Assembly: GCA_902477765.1 (NCBI GenBank)
Contig: CABSIM010000019.1
Span: forward strand, 1 to 48,679
DNA length: 48,679 bases
From: an uncultured Clostridiaceae bacterium
Lineage (GTDB): Bacteria > Bacillota > Clostridia > Lachnospirales > Lachnospiraceae
Reading direction: 5' to 3'
Part shown: one piece after another, positions 26,215 to 34,160 of the stretch
Position numbering within the stretch: position 1 is the first letter of the stretch
How the letters are laid out: every line of letters starts with the position of its first letter
Notes under the pieces: model-generated
What the model was told of the DNA's origin: nothing
The model's database searches: none
Seen by the model: only the letters and a program-made list of their open reading frames with translations
Program-made: the position numbers and the translations under genes

Positions 26215-27490
26215 ACCCATCCTCCTCATCGGTATATACCACAGCGCCGCCGCTGATGGTATATTTGACTTTTCCATATAAATCCATTCCGGTAAACGGC
26301 GAATTGTCTGCCTTGGAATGGAATTTCTCCACCTTCCATTTTTCCCGCTCATCAAAGATCACAAGATCGGCCTTTCCTCCGACTTTTACGGTTCCGCAGT
26401 CCAGATGATACAGCTGCGCCGGATTGACCGTCATCTTCTCCAGAAGCTGCGTCAGGGTCATATGGCCCTTGCGGACCAGATTGGTGATTCCCAGGGCCAG
26501 GGCTGTTTCCAGTCCGATCATGCCGCTGGGCGCTTCCGGAATGTTTCTGTTCTTTTCCTCTCTGCTGTGAGGCGCATGATCCGTGGCAATGATATCAATC
26601 ACTCCTTCCTTCAGTCCCCGGATCAGTCCGTAACGGTCTTCCTCTGTTCTTAAAGGCGGATTTACCTTGGCAAGTGCGCCCTTTTCCAGAACAATGTCTT
26701 CTGTAAGGGAAAAATGCTGCGGCGTTACTTCCGCGTATACTCTGGCACCCAGCTTTTTCATCATGCGGATCAGTTCCACAGATACCCGGCTGCTGACGTG
26801 CTGGATATTGATGGTTGCTCCGGTTTCCAGTGCCAGCAGGCAGTCTCTGGCGATCAGCGTTTCCTCCGCCAGTGCCGGGGCGCCTTCCACTCCCACCGCT
26901 TCTGAGATCTTTCCTTTGTTGATTCCCGGACTGCCGATCAGTTCCGGATCTTCTTCATGAAAGCTGATGGGAAGCCCCAGTTCCTTTGCTTTTTCCATGG
27001 CTTTTAAAACAAGTCCGGCATCCTTGATGGGAATTCCGTCATCTGTAAAGCCCACAGCCCCCGCCTGCTTCAGGGCTTCCATGTCCGTCAGTTCTTTTCC
27101 CTTAAGTCCCATGGTCACCGCCGCCGTATTCAGAACATGAACCGGAAGACTGTTTTCTCTCTGTCTCAGTTCCGTCAGTGTCTCCACGTTGTCGATGACG
27201 GGACTGGTGTTTGCCATGCAGACCACCGTAGTGTATCCGCCGGCTGCCGCGGCGCGGGCTCCTGTCTCCACATCCTCTTTATAAGTATAACCCGGATCCC
27301 GGAAATGTACATGAATATCCACCAGGCCCGGAGCAACGATTTTTCCTTTGGCGTCAATGATTCTTTCATACTCATCGCCTCTGGGGAATTTTCCGATTCC
27401 GGCAATGACGCCGTCGCGGATTACCAGATCCATTTTTTCATCCATGCCTGATTTCGGATCGATCACACGGCCATCTTTAATAAGAATCAT
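26204..27490 (-). CDS. pyrC: Dihydroorotase (class I)
   Basis: Zinc amidohydrolase interconverting dihydroorotate and N-carbamoyl-L-aspartate. The 428-residue protein has the metal-binding HVH in GLVDIHVHFRDPG, DDG in AVGFTDDG (Asp replacing the carboxylated Lys, as in Bacillus-type enzymes), His in SFHEED, His in NIQHVSSRVSVE, and the catalytic Asp in IATDHAPHSREEKN. It is not a hydantoinase: the DPG after HFR and the APHS motif are dihydroorotase features. Its start overlaps the N-carbamoyl hydrolase stop (ATGA). In this operon it would open the ring of dihydroorotate. Confidence 0.95.
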   Translation of the reverse strand: MILIKDGRVIDPKSGMDEKMDLVIRDGVIAGIGKFPRGDEYERIIDAKGKIVAPGLVDIHVHFRDPGYTYKEDVETGARAAAAGGYTTVVCMANTSPVIDNVETLTELRQRENSLPVHVLNTAAVTMGLKGKELTDMEALKQAGAVGFTDDGIPIKDAGLVLKAMEKAKELGLPISFHEEDPELIGSPGINKGKISEAVGVEGAPALAEETLIARDCLLALETGATINIQHVSSRVSVELIRMMKKLGARVYAEVTPQHFSLTEDIVLEKGALAKVNPPLRTEEDRYGLIRGLKEGVIDIIATDHAPHSREEKNRNIPEAPSGMIGLETALALGITNLVRKGHMTLTQLLEKMTVNPAQLYHLDCGTVKVGGKADLVIFDEREKWKVEKFHSKADNSPFTGMDLYGKVKYTISGGAVVYTDEEDGYES

Positions 27491-28701
27491 AACGCTTCTC
27501 CTTTCAGGTACTCATAGATTACTCTGGCTCCGTCGCAGATATGGAAAATGGAGGCAAATTCCTTCCGGTTATGGGAAATTCCCTTCATGCAGGGAATGAA
27601 CACCATGCCGGTGTCGCAGATCCCCGGAAAAGACATGGCATCATGGCCGGCACCGCTTACCATTCTCCTGCTGGCAATTCCCAGCTTTCTTGCTGCCTGT
27701 TCCAGGCCGTTCTGCACTTTGTCGCTCATGTCAATGGGAGGAATCTCGCTGATTTTTTCCTCCATATACTCAATTCCGCGCTTTTCACAGATCTGTTTTG
27801 CCCGTTCGCGCATGGTCTGCTCGATACGGTCCAGGCTGGAATTTTCGATTCCCCGGATATCCACTCCCAGTTCCACTTCTCCGGGAATTACATTGAGCGC
27901 ATTGGGATGATTGTTCACCACCCCCACTGTGGCCACAGACTGATATGCCGCTTCCTTGTTTCCGATCCGCTCCAGTTCCAGAATGATTTCTGCTGCGGCA
28001 CACAGAGCGTCGCTGCGCATTCCCATGGGCGTTGCGCCGGAATGTTCCGCCATGCCTCTCAAATATATTTTGAATCTTCTGGGGCCCGCGATGGTCTGCA
28101 CGATTCCAATGGAAGTGCCGGATTCTTCCAGTACCTTTCCCTGCTCAATGTGAAGTTCCAGATACCGCCGGATCCCTGATATCTTGGACGGATGAAGGGT
28201 CAGCCCCCGTTTTCTGAAGACTTCCTCCAGTGTTTCCCCTGATTTTGAAACAAGGCCGCCGATGTCCTGCTTGTAGACCTCCTTGGTCACCAGGCCGCTG
28301 CCGATGGTACAGCATCCGAAATTGCTGGATTCCTCACACCGGAATGCCCCGACCTTTATGGGAAGCCTGAGTCCATCTTCCTTTGCCCATTTTAAAATCA
28401 TAAGTCCCGCAATGATGCCCGCCACACCGTCATATCTTCCGCCTTCAATGACAGAATCCAGGTGGGAGCCGATCAGATAACATTCCCCGTCTTCCCGGTT
28501 CCGCACAAATGTATTTCCGACTTCATCCGTTTCCACCGTACACTGCAGGTCTCTTCCGATTCCGGCAAAAATCTCATGCATCTGATCCTCTGCAGCGGTA
28601 TATCCCAGTCTCGTCACGCCTCCGTTTTCTGTGTTTCCTGTGTCATAAAAACAGTCAAACAGTTTTTCACAGTACTGGATATCTGCTATGCTGTGTTCCA
28701 T
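27487..28701 (-). CDS. M20-family N-carbamoyl-amino-acid hydrolase, candidate N-carbamoyl-L-aspartate amidohydrolase (ureidosuccinase)
   Basis: A zinc or manganese hydrolase of the hydantoinase/carbamoylase family, about 404 residues. Metal ligands are visible: GSHLDSV, YDGVAG, Glu pair in FRCEESSNFG, His in LELHIEQGK, and His in GAGHDAMSF. Substrate-contact motifs are GPRRFKIYLRG and EHSGATPMGMRSDA. Family members act on N-carbamoyl amino acids, allantoate or ureidoglycine. Being the first gene in an operon with dihydroorotase, PyrDK and a symporter, the parsimonious substrate is N-carbamoyl-aspartate, releasing aspartate, CO2 and ammonia. ATG 28701 has SD AAAGGAGGTG; the longer reading has none. 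Exact substrate is inference. Confidence 0.88.
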   Translation of the reverse strand: MEHSIADIQYCEKLFDCFYDTGNTENGGVTRLGYTAAEDQMHEIFAGIGRDLQCTVETDEVGNTFVRNREDGECYLIGSHLDSVIEGGRYDGVAGIIAGLMILKWAKEDGLRLPIKVGAFRCEESSNFGCCTIGSGLVTKEVYKQDIGGLVSKSGETLEEVFRKRGLTLHPSKISGIRRYLELHIEQGKVLEESGTSIGIVQTIAGPRRFKIYLRGMAEHSGATPMGMRSDALCAAAEIILELERIGNKEAAYQSVATVGVVNNHPNALNVIPGEVELGVDIRGIENSSLDRIEQTMRERAKQICEKRGIEYMEEKISEIPPIDMSDKVQNGLEQAARKLGIASRRMVSGAGHDAMSFPGICDTGMVFIPCMKGISHNRKEFASIFHICDGARVIYEYLKGEAL

Positions 28702-28719
28702 GGGAAAAAGCACCTCCTT

Positions 28720-28742
28720 TTTGTTACATTTATTGTAACAAA
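28720..28742. promoter_or_regulatory. Palindromic operator candidate of the pyrimidine operon
   Basis: A perfect 9-bp inverted repeat, TTTGTTACA then TTTAT then TGTAACAAA, lies between the predicted start site and the SD of the first gene. Its position just downstream of +1 is that of a repressor site. The PucR-type regulator encoded next door is the obvious candidate, though PucR-family sites are not always palindromic. Confidence 0.65.
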
Positions 28743-28756
28743 CAGAACGTGGGGTT

Positions 28757-28787
28757 GATATATTCCAGGAAACAAAGTTTTTGTCAT
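28757..28787 (-). promoter_or_regulatory. Probable promoter of the pyrimidine operon
   Basis: On the minus strand an ATGACA -35 (28782-28787) and TATATC -10 (28757-28762) are 19 bp apart, or 17-18 bp if the -10 is shifted into AATATA/ATATAT. It is weaker than the other promoters here, which would fit a gene set needing activation. Confidence 0.45.
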
Positions 28788-28900
28788 ATAACTTGTCCAA
28801 AAAAATAAATTTCCGTCTTTCCGTTATGGCTATTCTGCCCAAATTTCAGATGGGAGCTCCGGCAGGAGCCGCCTGCCTGTTTTTCTTTCTGCTCTCTGTT

Positions 28901-30085
28901 TCAGTTCTCCTGTTTTGCACTCATCCTCAAGGCCAGAACTGCTATATAAAGCCGGAAGTTATCATCCGGATTCTTGAGTTCCAGTCCGGTCAGTTCCTGG
29001 ATCCGGTTCAGCCGGTATTTCACCGTGTTTTTATGGGTAAACATCCGCTCCGCCACCCGCTCCGTGCTTGCCCCGCACTCATAATACATCATCAGCGTAT
29101 CCAGCAGTTCCTGATTCCTGATGCCGTCCAGGACTCCGGTGAAAACAGCCTCCGAATCAGAAATCAGGAGTTTTTCCAGCTCACAGTAAAGTTCCAGCCG
29201 GCTGTAGGTATACAGACCCTGATTTTTAAATAATCTGGTGCCGGTTTTTATGGCTTTAAAGGAAAGGCTGTAGGTATCGCGGATTCCCGCCAGCCCCTTT
29301 CTCACCGGCCCGATGCCGCAGACATGTTTCTCCGGGTCCATATTCCACAGCTTTTTTATGGACTCTTCGCTGATCCCGTTTTCCAGATGCCGCTCCAGAA
29401 CTTCTTTTTTCTCTGCTTCCGCCAGAAGAAGAAATCCTTTTTTCAGACCGATGAGATAGCAGCCCCGGATCCCGCTTTTTTCCAGCATGCTGCGCTGAAT
29501 CGTCTGTTTCATGAAATGAAGGGCCTTTTTATCCTGCTCCGTGGGAACATAGTCCTTTCTGAATGTCAGGTTTATGGCGGCAAAATAATCCTCATCCACC
29601 GCAAACCCGAACATTCTTCCCCGTTCGGCCATCAGGATCTGATCCGTATAATTTTCATATATGATATCCTTGATATACTTTTCCAGAATGGACGCCGTAT
29701 TCTCCTCCTCAAAAATCAGATTCATGATGTTGATCAGAAGATCAATATACGGAATCTGAAACGGAATCTCCAGCAGAGGAAGTCCGCAGGCATCCGCCGT
29801 TTCCTTTACCTTGTCCGATATCACATCAATGTACTGTCCTGTTTTTACTGCCACACAGCAGCAGGTGTCAGCCAGATCTTCAATGAGCCTGCACTGGTCC
29901 TCTTCACTTTTCCTCACCGAATAAAAGCTGGTGATCAGAAAATCGTTTCCCTTGAGCCAGCGCTTGATATCCGGTACCTCCATCACGGTCACATGTTCCA
30001 CTTTTCTTGTGAGTCCTGTTTTTCCTGCCACAGCCTGAATATCCCTGAAAGAAGGGAGCTGCAGCAGATCGCATACTCTGGCCAT
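28901..30085 (-). CDS. PucR-family transcriptional regulator of the adjacent pyrimidine operon
   Basis: A 394-residue regulator with an N-terminal PucR ligand-sensing domain (MARVCDLLQLPSFRDI, VMEVPDIKRWLKGNDFLITS, CGLPLLEIP), a central GGDEF-like/CdaR linker region and a C-terminal HTH_30 motif (AERMFTHKNTVKYRLNRIQELTGL). PucR of B. subtilis controls purine catabolism. Here the neighbour is a pyrimidine (orotate) set, so I infer it senses orotate or a breakdown product. ATG 30085 has SD AGGAGGTGA; the much longer reading runs through rpmF. It lies 199 bp upstream of the operon on the same strand. Confidence 0.9.
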   Translation of the reverse strand: MARVCDLLQLPSFRDIQAVAGKTGLTRKVEHVTVMEVPDIKRWLKGNDFLITSFYSVRKSEEDQCRLIEDLADTCCCVAVKTGQYIDVISDKVKETADACGLPLLEIPFQIPYIDLLINIMNLIFEEENTASILEKYIKDIIYENYTDQILMAERGRMFGFAVDEDYFAAINLTFRKDYVPTEQDKKALHFMKQTIQRSMLEKSGIRGCYLIGLKKGFLLLAEAEKKEVLERHLENGISEESIKKLWNMDPEKHVCGIGPVRKGLAGIRDTYSLSFKAIKTGTRLFKNQGLYTYSRLELYCELEKLLISDSEAVFTGVLDGIRNQELLDTLMMYYECGASTERVAERMFTHKNTVKYRLNRIQELTGLELKNPDDNFRLYIAVLALRMSAKQEN

Positions 30086-30141
30086 GGATTTCACCTCCTG
30101 TATTTTTTTCCGAACATATCCTGAGACTTTAACTATATATA

Positions 30142-30180
30142 ATAAAAAACTGCCCTGACAGTATATACTGACAGGACAGT
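30142..30180 (-). terminator. Terminator after rpmF
   Basis: Minus strand hairpin of three 4-bp helices (ACTG/CAGT, CCTG/CAGG, CAGT/ACTG) separated by single mismatches around an ATAT loop (30149-30180), followed by TTTTTTA. It ends the yceD-rpmF transcript 28 bp after rpmF. Confidence 0.85.
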
Positions 30181-30207
30181 CCTCTGACTGACTTGGATCT
30201 TTTATGA

Positions 30208-30390
30208 TTAGTCTTCCACTTTGATGATTTCGCGCTTGTTGTAGCTGCCGCATGCCTTGCATACTCTGTGAGGCATCATCAGCGCGCCGCATTTGTTGCA
30301 CTTCACTAAGTTCGGAGCGCTCATCTTCCAGTTTGCTCTGCGGCTGTCTCTTCTTGCTTTGGAAGATTTGTTCTTAGGACAGATAGACAT
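30208..30390 (-). CDS. rpmF: 50S ribosomal protein L32 (zinc-ribbon form)
   Basis: A 60-residue basic protein beginning MSICPKNKSSKARRDSRRANWK with the two zinc-binding pairs CNKCGALMMPHRVCKACG. It retains all four cysteines (C+ form). It follows yceD by two bases, the standard bacterial yceD-rpmF pair. Confidence 0.97.
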   Translation of the reverse strand: MSICPKNKSSKARRDSRRANWKMSAPNLVKCNKCGALMMPHRVCKACGSYNKREIIKVED

Positions 30391-30392
30391 GG

Positions 30393-30920
30393 TTACACCT
30401 CCTTAAACTGTTTGAAAATATCCTGGATAACTGCCATCCTTGGATCGAGCGACCTGGTATCGCAGCTGCAAACCTCATAGTTAAGGTTCGCTCCACATCT
30501 ATTACAAATCCCTTTGCAATCTTCCTTGCACAGGACCTTCATAGGCAGGCTCAGTGATAGTTCGTTACACACCAGTTGGTCTGCATCCAGATGATAACCG
30601 CTTAAATAAGATTGTTCATCCAAATTTTTCACCCGTTCCTCTTCGGTGATGCCGCAGTCCAGTTCTTCGTCGAATTCCAGATCACATCTGTAATCCACCG
30701 GTTCCAGACATCTGGCACAGGGAATCCGGAGTGTCACAGAAGTACCGCCCTTTAAGGACACCTTCCGTTTCCCCAGATTTTTAAGGACGATCCGCACAGG
30801 CTCCGATGAAATCACCGGATATGTGCCGTCAGCGCCGTCAAAAGAGGTTCTTTCAAACGGTACCTCCCAGGTCTTTTCCTTTCCCTCACGGGTCAAAACT
30901 TCAGATAAATGAATCAGCAT
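30393..30920 (-). CDS. yceD: YceD/DUF177 family protein
   Basis: A 175-residue protein of the YceD (DUF177) family, implicated in 23S rRNA accumulation and ribosome assembly. It has the conserved core CARCLEPV and a C-terminal region with several cysteines (CKEDCKGICNRCGANLN) common in Firmicute members, ending in LDPRMAVIQDIFKQ. ATG 30920 follows AGGAG. It is cotranscribed with rpmF from a consensus promoter. Confidence 0.93.
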   Translation of the reverse strand: MLIHLSEVLTREGKEKTWEVPFERTSFDGADGTYPVISSEPVRIVLKNLGKRKVSLKGGTSVTLRIPCARCLEPVDYRCDLEFDEELDCGITEEERVKNLDEQSYLSGYHLDADQLVCNELSLSLPMKVLCKEDCKGICNRCGANLNYEVCSCDTRSLDPRMAVIQDIFKQFKEV

Positions 30921-30947
30921 ATTAATCTCCTAATACGCACCTATGAT

Positions 30948-30976
30948 ATTATACATACACAGGTACTGTTTGTCAA
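30948..30976 (-). promoter_or_regulatory. Consensus sigma-A promoter of yceD-rpmF
   Basis: Minus strand -35 TTGACA (30971-30976), exact 17-bp spacer, -10 TATAAT (30948-30953), both hexamers perfect. Suits a highly expressed ribosomal gene. Confidence 0.92.
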
Positions 30977-31022
30977 TTATTTTTTCGCAGCATTTTTGCC
31001 ATTTTTTCCAAAAATAACAAAA

Positions 31023-31051
31023 TGTGGGGATGGAAACGGCACATCCCCACA
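31023..31051 (-). terminator. Terminator after ackA
   Basis: TGTGGGGATG (31023-31032) pairs with CATCCCCACA (31042-31051). On the minus strand TTTTGTTATTTTT follows. It lies about 125 bp after the ackA stop; the gap between them shows nothing else. Confidence 0.85.
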
Positions 31052-31174
31052 AAATAACACCGTATCAGAAAATCCTTATATCCTATCCTACGGATCAGAT
31101 GTCCTTTTTTACACCCGGGGTTCTGTGCCGGACACGGAACACCGCATGAAAGGCATCATAACCCTTCTGCAGTC

Positions 31175-32365
31175 CTATACCAGGGCCAGAGTTTCTCTTG
31201 CGATGGCAAGTTCCTCATTGGTGGGAACCACCATAACCTGAACCTTGGAATCCGGAGCGGAAATGATCTGGTCTTTTCCTCTCACATTGTTGGCCGCCTC
31301 ATCGATCTTGACGCCCAGATAGGTAAGGTGGGAGCATACAGCCTGTCTCATGTTCTTGTCATTTTCACCGAGACCTGCAGTGAATGCGATTACGTCCACG
31401 CCGTTCATGGCTGCGGCATAGGCACCGATGTATTTCACAACACGGTAATTGAATGCCTTCAGAGCCTTGGCTGCACGTTCATTGCCTTCATTGGCAGCTG
31501 CCTCAATATCACGGAAGTCGCTGGAAACTCCGGAAAGACCCAGTACACCGGATTTCTTGTTGAGAACATTCATCACGCCTGCAATGTCCAGATTTTCCTT
31601 CTTTGCAATGTATTCCATGATAGCCGGATCCATATCACCGGAACGTGTACCCATGATCAGACCTTCCAGAGGAGTCAGACCCATGCTGGTATCCACGGAT
31701 TTTCCATGGTCCACTGCAGAAAGGCTTGCACCGTTGCCCAGATGGCAGACGATGATCTTCAGATCCTCATAGGGCTTTCCGGCCATCTCTGCAGCCTTCT
31801 TGGATACAAAGCTGTGGGAGGTTCCGTGGAAGCCGTATCTTCTGACTTTGTACTTCTCATAGTATTCATAGGGAAGTCCGTACAGATATGCCTCTTCCGG
31901 CATGGTCTGATGGAATGCCGTATCAAAAACAGCCACCATGGGAGTATTGGGCATCAGTTCCTGGCAGGCACGGATACCGATCAGGTTGGCCGGGTTATGA
32001 AGCGGCGCAAGGTCATTGCACTCTTCAATGGCTTTCATGGCTTCATCCGTCAGAAGTGTGGATGTGGTGAACTTCTCACCGCCGTGTACCACACGGTGTC
32101 CTACGGCACCTACTTCTGCAAGGCTCTTGATTACGCCTGTCTTCTCATTGGTCAGGGCATCCAGCACCATCTGGATTGCCTGGGTATGGGTAGGCATCGG
32201 AGAAACGGTGACTTCCTTGTCTCCTCCTGCCGGCTGGTAGGTGATCTGGCTTCCTTCGATACCGATTCTCTCGCAGAGACCCTTGGCCAGAACTGCCTCG
32301 GTATCAGAATTGATCAGCTGGTATTTTAAAGAAGAACTGCCGCAGTTGATAACTAAAATATTCAT
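31175..32365 (-). CDS. ackA: Acetate kinase
   Basis: Converts acetyl phosphate and ADP to acetate and ATP, the energy-yielding last step of mixed fermentation. The 396-residue protein has the signature MNILVINCGSSSLKYQL, the substrate region VGHRVVHGGEKF, HNPANLIGI, RRYGFHGTSHSFV, CHLGNGASLSAV and FTAGLGEND. Length is normal. It follows pta by 93 bp on the same strand. Confidence 0.98.
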   Translation of the reverse strand: MNILVINCGSSSLKYQLINSDTEAVLAKGLCERIGIEGSQITYQPAGGDKEVTVSPMPTHTQAIQMVLDALTNEKTGVIKSLAEVGAVGHRVVHGGEKFTTSTLLTDEAMKAIEECNDLAPLHNPANLIGIRACQELMPNTPMVAVFDTAFHQTMPEEAYLYGLPYEYYEKYKVRRYGFHGTSHSFVSKKAAEMAGKPYEDLKIIVCHLGNGASLSAVDHGKSVDTSMGLTPLEGLIMGTRSGDMDPAIMEYIAKKENLDIAGVMNVLNKKSGVLGLSGVSSDFRDIEAAANEGNERAAKALKAFNYRVVKYIGAYAAAMNGVDVIAFTAGLGENDKNMRQAVCSHLTYLGVKIDEAANNVRGKDQIISAPDSKVQVMVVPTNEELAIARETLALV

Positions 32366-32416
32366 AATGGGATACTCTCCTTATTCCTTATGCTGCGCTG
32401 TGCGCCGTCTTTGGTG

Positions 32417-32438
32417 CCGGCACGGCGATGCGTGCCGG
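32417..32438. other. Intergenic hairpin between pta and ackA
   Basis: CCGGCACG and CGTGCCGG form a perfect 8-bp stem around a six-base loop in the 93-bp pta-ackA gap. There is no T run on the minus strand, so it is more likely an RNA-stability or partial attenuation hairpin than a full terminator. Confidence 0.4.
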
Positions 32439-32458
32439 AAAATGTATAACCGTCAGAA

Positions 32459-33460
32459 TCAGGCCATCTGTGCCTGTACAGCTGTCAGGGCTACCACACC
32501 CACGATGTCTTCTGCGGAGCAGCCGCGGGAAAGATCGTTGACCGGTCTTGCAATTCCCTGAAGCATGGGGCCGTAAGCCTCTGCCTTTGCCAGTCTCTGT
32601 ACCAGTTTGTAACCGATGTTGCCGCAGTCCAGGTTCGGGAAAATCAGAACATTGGCATGTCCTGCAACCTTGCTTCCTTTTGCCTTGGATTCGCCGATGG
32701 CCGGTACGATGGCTGCATCAAGCTGCAGTTCGCCGTCCAGATTCAGCTCCGGATATTTTTCCTTTGCAATTCTGGTTGCTTCCACCACTTTGTCCACCAG
32801 TGCATGTTTTGCACTTCCCATGGTGGAATGGGACAGCATGGCAATCACAGGCTCGTCTCCCACCAGAGCTCTGAAGCTTCTGGAGCTGCTGTCAGCGATG
32901 GCTGCCAGTTCCTCGGATGTGGGATCCTGATTGAGGCCGCAGTCAGCAAACAGGAATGTGCCATTGTCACCGTACTCACAGTTGGGAACGTCCATAATAA
33001 AGAAACCGGATACCAGCTCGGTTCCCGGAGCAGTCTTCAGAATCTGAAGAGCCGGTCTCAGGGTATCGGCTGTGGCATGGCAGGCACCTGCAACAAGGCC
33101 GTCTGCCTTGTTTTCCTTTACCATCATGACTCCGTATGTAATAAAGTCATTTTTCAGTGTTGCCTGTGCCTTTTCAAGGGTCATTCCTTTATGTTTTCTG
33201 AGTTCATAAAGAGCTTCCGCATAGTGGCCGAAATCCGGATCGGTTTCCGGATCCACAAATTTAACGCCGGAGAGGTCTGCGCCAAGAGCCGCTGCTTCTT
33301 CCTGGATCTTTGCTTCATTTCCGATAAGGATCAGATCTGCGGTTCCTTCTGTCAGGATCTTTGCCGCAGCCGTAATGGTCCTCTTGTCTTCGCTTTCCGG
33401 AAGCACAATGGTCTTCTTGTCCTGTCTGGCTTTTTCTTTCATGCGTTCAATGAATGACAT
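32459..33460 (-). CDS. pta: Phosphate acetyltransferase
   Basis: Converts acetyl-CoA and phosphate to acetyl phosphate. The 333-residue protein is the short, single-domain form (MSFIERMKEKARQDKKTIVLPESEDKRT), with VMMVKENKADGLVAGACHATADTLRP, GDEPVIAMLSHSTMGSA and the C-terminal FPNLDCGNIGYKLVQRL. ATG 33460 is preferred because the longer reading has no SD, whereas GAAGGGAG lies ten bases before this ATG. Forms the acetate branch with ackA. Confidence 0.97.
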   Translation of the reverse strand: MSFIERMKEKARQDKKTIVLPESEDKRTITAAAKILTEGTADLILIGNEAKIQEEAAALGADLSGVKFVDPETDPDFGHYAEALYELRKHKGMTLEKAQATLKNDFITYGVMMVKENKADGLVAGACHATADTLRPALQILKTAPGTELVSGFFIMDVPNCEYGDNGTFLFADCGLNQDPTSEELAAIADSSSRSFRALVGDEPVIAMLSHSTMGSAKHALVDKVVEATRIAKEKYPELNLDGELQLDAAIVPAIGESKAKGSKVAGHANVLIFPNLDCGNIGYKLVQRLAKAEAYGPMLQGIARPVNDLSRGCSAEDIVGVVALTAVQAQMA

Positions 33461-33509
33461 GATAAATAAACTCCCTTCTCTTTCCGTGTTTTTTACCTGC
33501 AATGGTTTT

Positions 33510-33538
33510 ATTATATATCAGCAAAATACTGGATACAA
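33510..33538 (-). promoter_or_regulatory. Sigma-A promoter of pta-ackA
   Basis: Minus strand -35 TTGTAT (33533-33538), 17-bp spacer, -10 TATAAT (33510-33515), 50 bp before the pta ATG. Confidence 0.8.
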
Positions 33539-33589
33539 GCCGGTTTCCTTATTTTTCTTGCACTTTTTTTCGTACCTGGCCTAGGAATG

Positions 33590-33922
33590 TCAGATTTTTT
33601 CGTAATGCTCCACATCAATGACGAATATTGTGGCTCCGCCTACTTCCACGGTCATGGGCATGGTGGCACAGTTCATCATGGCCGCTCCGGAAATGTACGG
33701 CATATTGATGGTGATCTTCTGGCGTTTTCCGCACTCCTGTTTGATGATGTCGATGACTTCCGGAACATGCTCTCCTTCGGTACCGATCAGGAGCGTTGTA
33801 TTGCCTTTTTTCAGGAATCCGCCGGTGGTGGCCAGTTTGGTAACGCTGTAATGTTTCTTTGTCAGGGCGCCGATCACTTCATCTTCATTGTCATAACGTA
33901 CGATTGCATAGATAAGTTTCAT
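33590..33922 (-). CDS. darA: Cyclic-di-AMP receptor, PII-like (DarA/PstA)
   Basis: A 110-residue PII-like trimer protein (MKLIYAIVRYDNEDEVIGAL, KLATTGGFLKKGNTTLLIG, VEVGGATIFVIDVEHYEKI) of the family that binds c-di-AMP in Firmicutes. The TTGGFL segment contacts the ligand in known members. Length matches B. subtilis DarA. The downstream target is unknown in general. ATG 33922 has AGGAAAGGA upstream. It is monocistronic with its own promoter, ending about 50 bp before the pta promoter. Confidence 0.92.
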   Translation of the reverse strand: MKLIYAIVRYDNEDEVIGALTKKHYSVTKLATTGGFLKKGNTTLLIGTEGEHVPEVIDIIKQECGKRQKITINMPYISGAAMMNCATMPMTVEVGGATIFVIDVEHYEKI

Positions 33923-34030
33923 ATAATCATTCCTTTCCTGGTTCATTTTCGGCTGCTTCCGGCTCTGAACTGTATTTCACCCGGAAGTCCGAATGCATTG
34001 GGCATCTTCACCTCACATTTCTTCCCGTAC

Positions 34031-34059
34031 ATTATAGCACATTTTTCTCCTGATAACAA
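34031..34059 (-). promoter_or_regulatory. Promoter of darA
   Basis: Minus strand -35 TTGTTA (34054-34059), 17-bp spacer, consensus -10 TATAAT (34031-34036) preceded by TGC (extended -10). Confidence 0.75.
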
Positions 34060-34066
34060 ATTAATA

Positions 34067-34095
34067 TTGCTTTAAACTTTTAAATATTATATATT
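34067..34095 (+). promoter_or_regulatory. Promoter of tmcAL
   Basis: Plus strand -35 TTGCTT (34067-34072), 17-bp spacer, -10 TATATT (34090-34095), 65 bp before the tmcAL ATG. Back-to-back with the darA promoter. Confidence 0.65.
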
Positions 34096-34160
34096 ATTTA
34101 CTGAGATTTACGCGGTTTTTTGCAAACTTTTGAAATCCGCAGGCAATTCAGGGGGAATTT

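Noticed and set aside
22929..28701. A standard de novo pyrimidine biosynthetic operon
   Set aside because: Only pyrC, pyrK and pyrD are present; pyrB, pyrE, pyrF and carAB are missing and a carbamoyl hydrolase plus transporter are included, so a catabolic reading fits better. It is not excluded without the rest of the genome.
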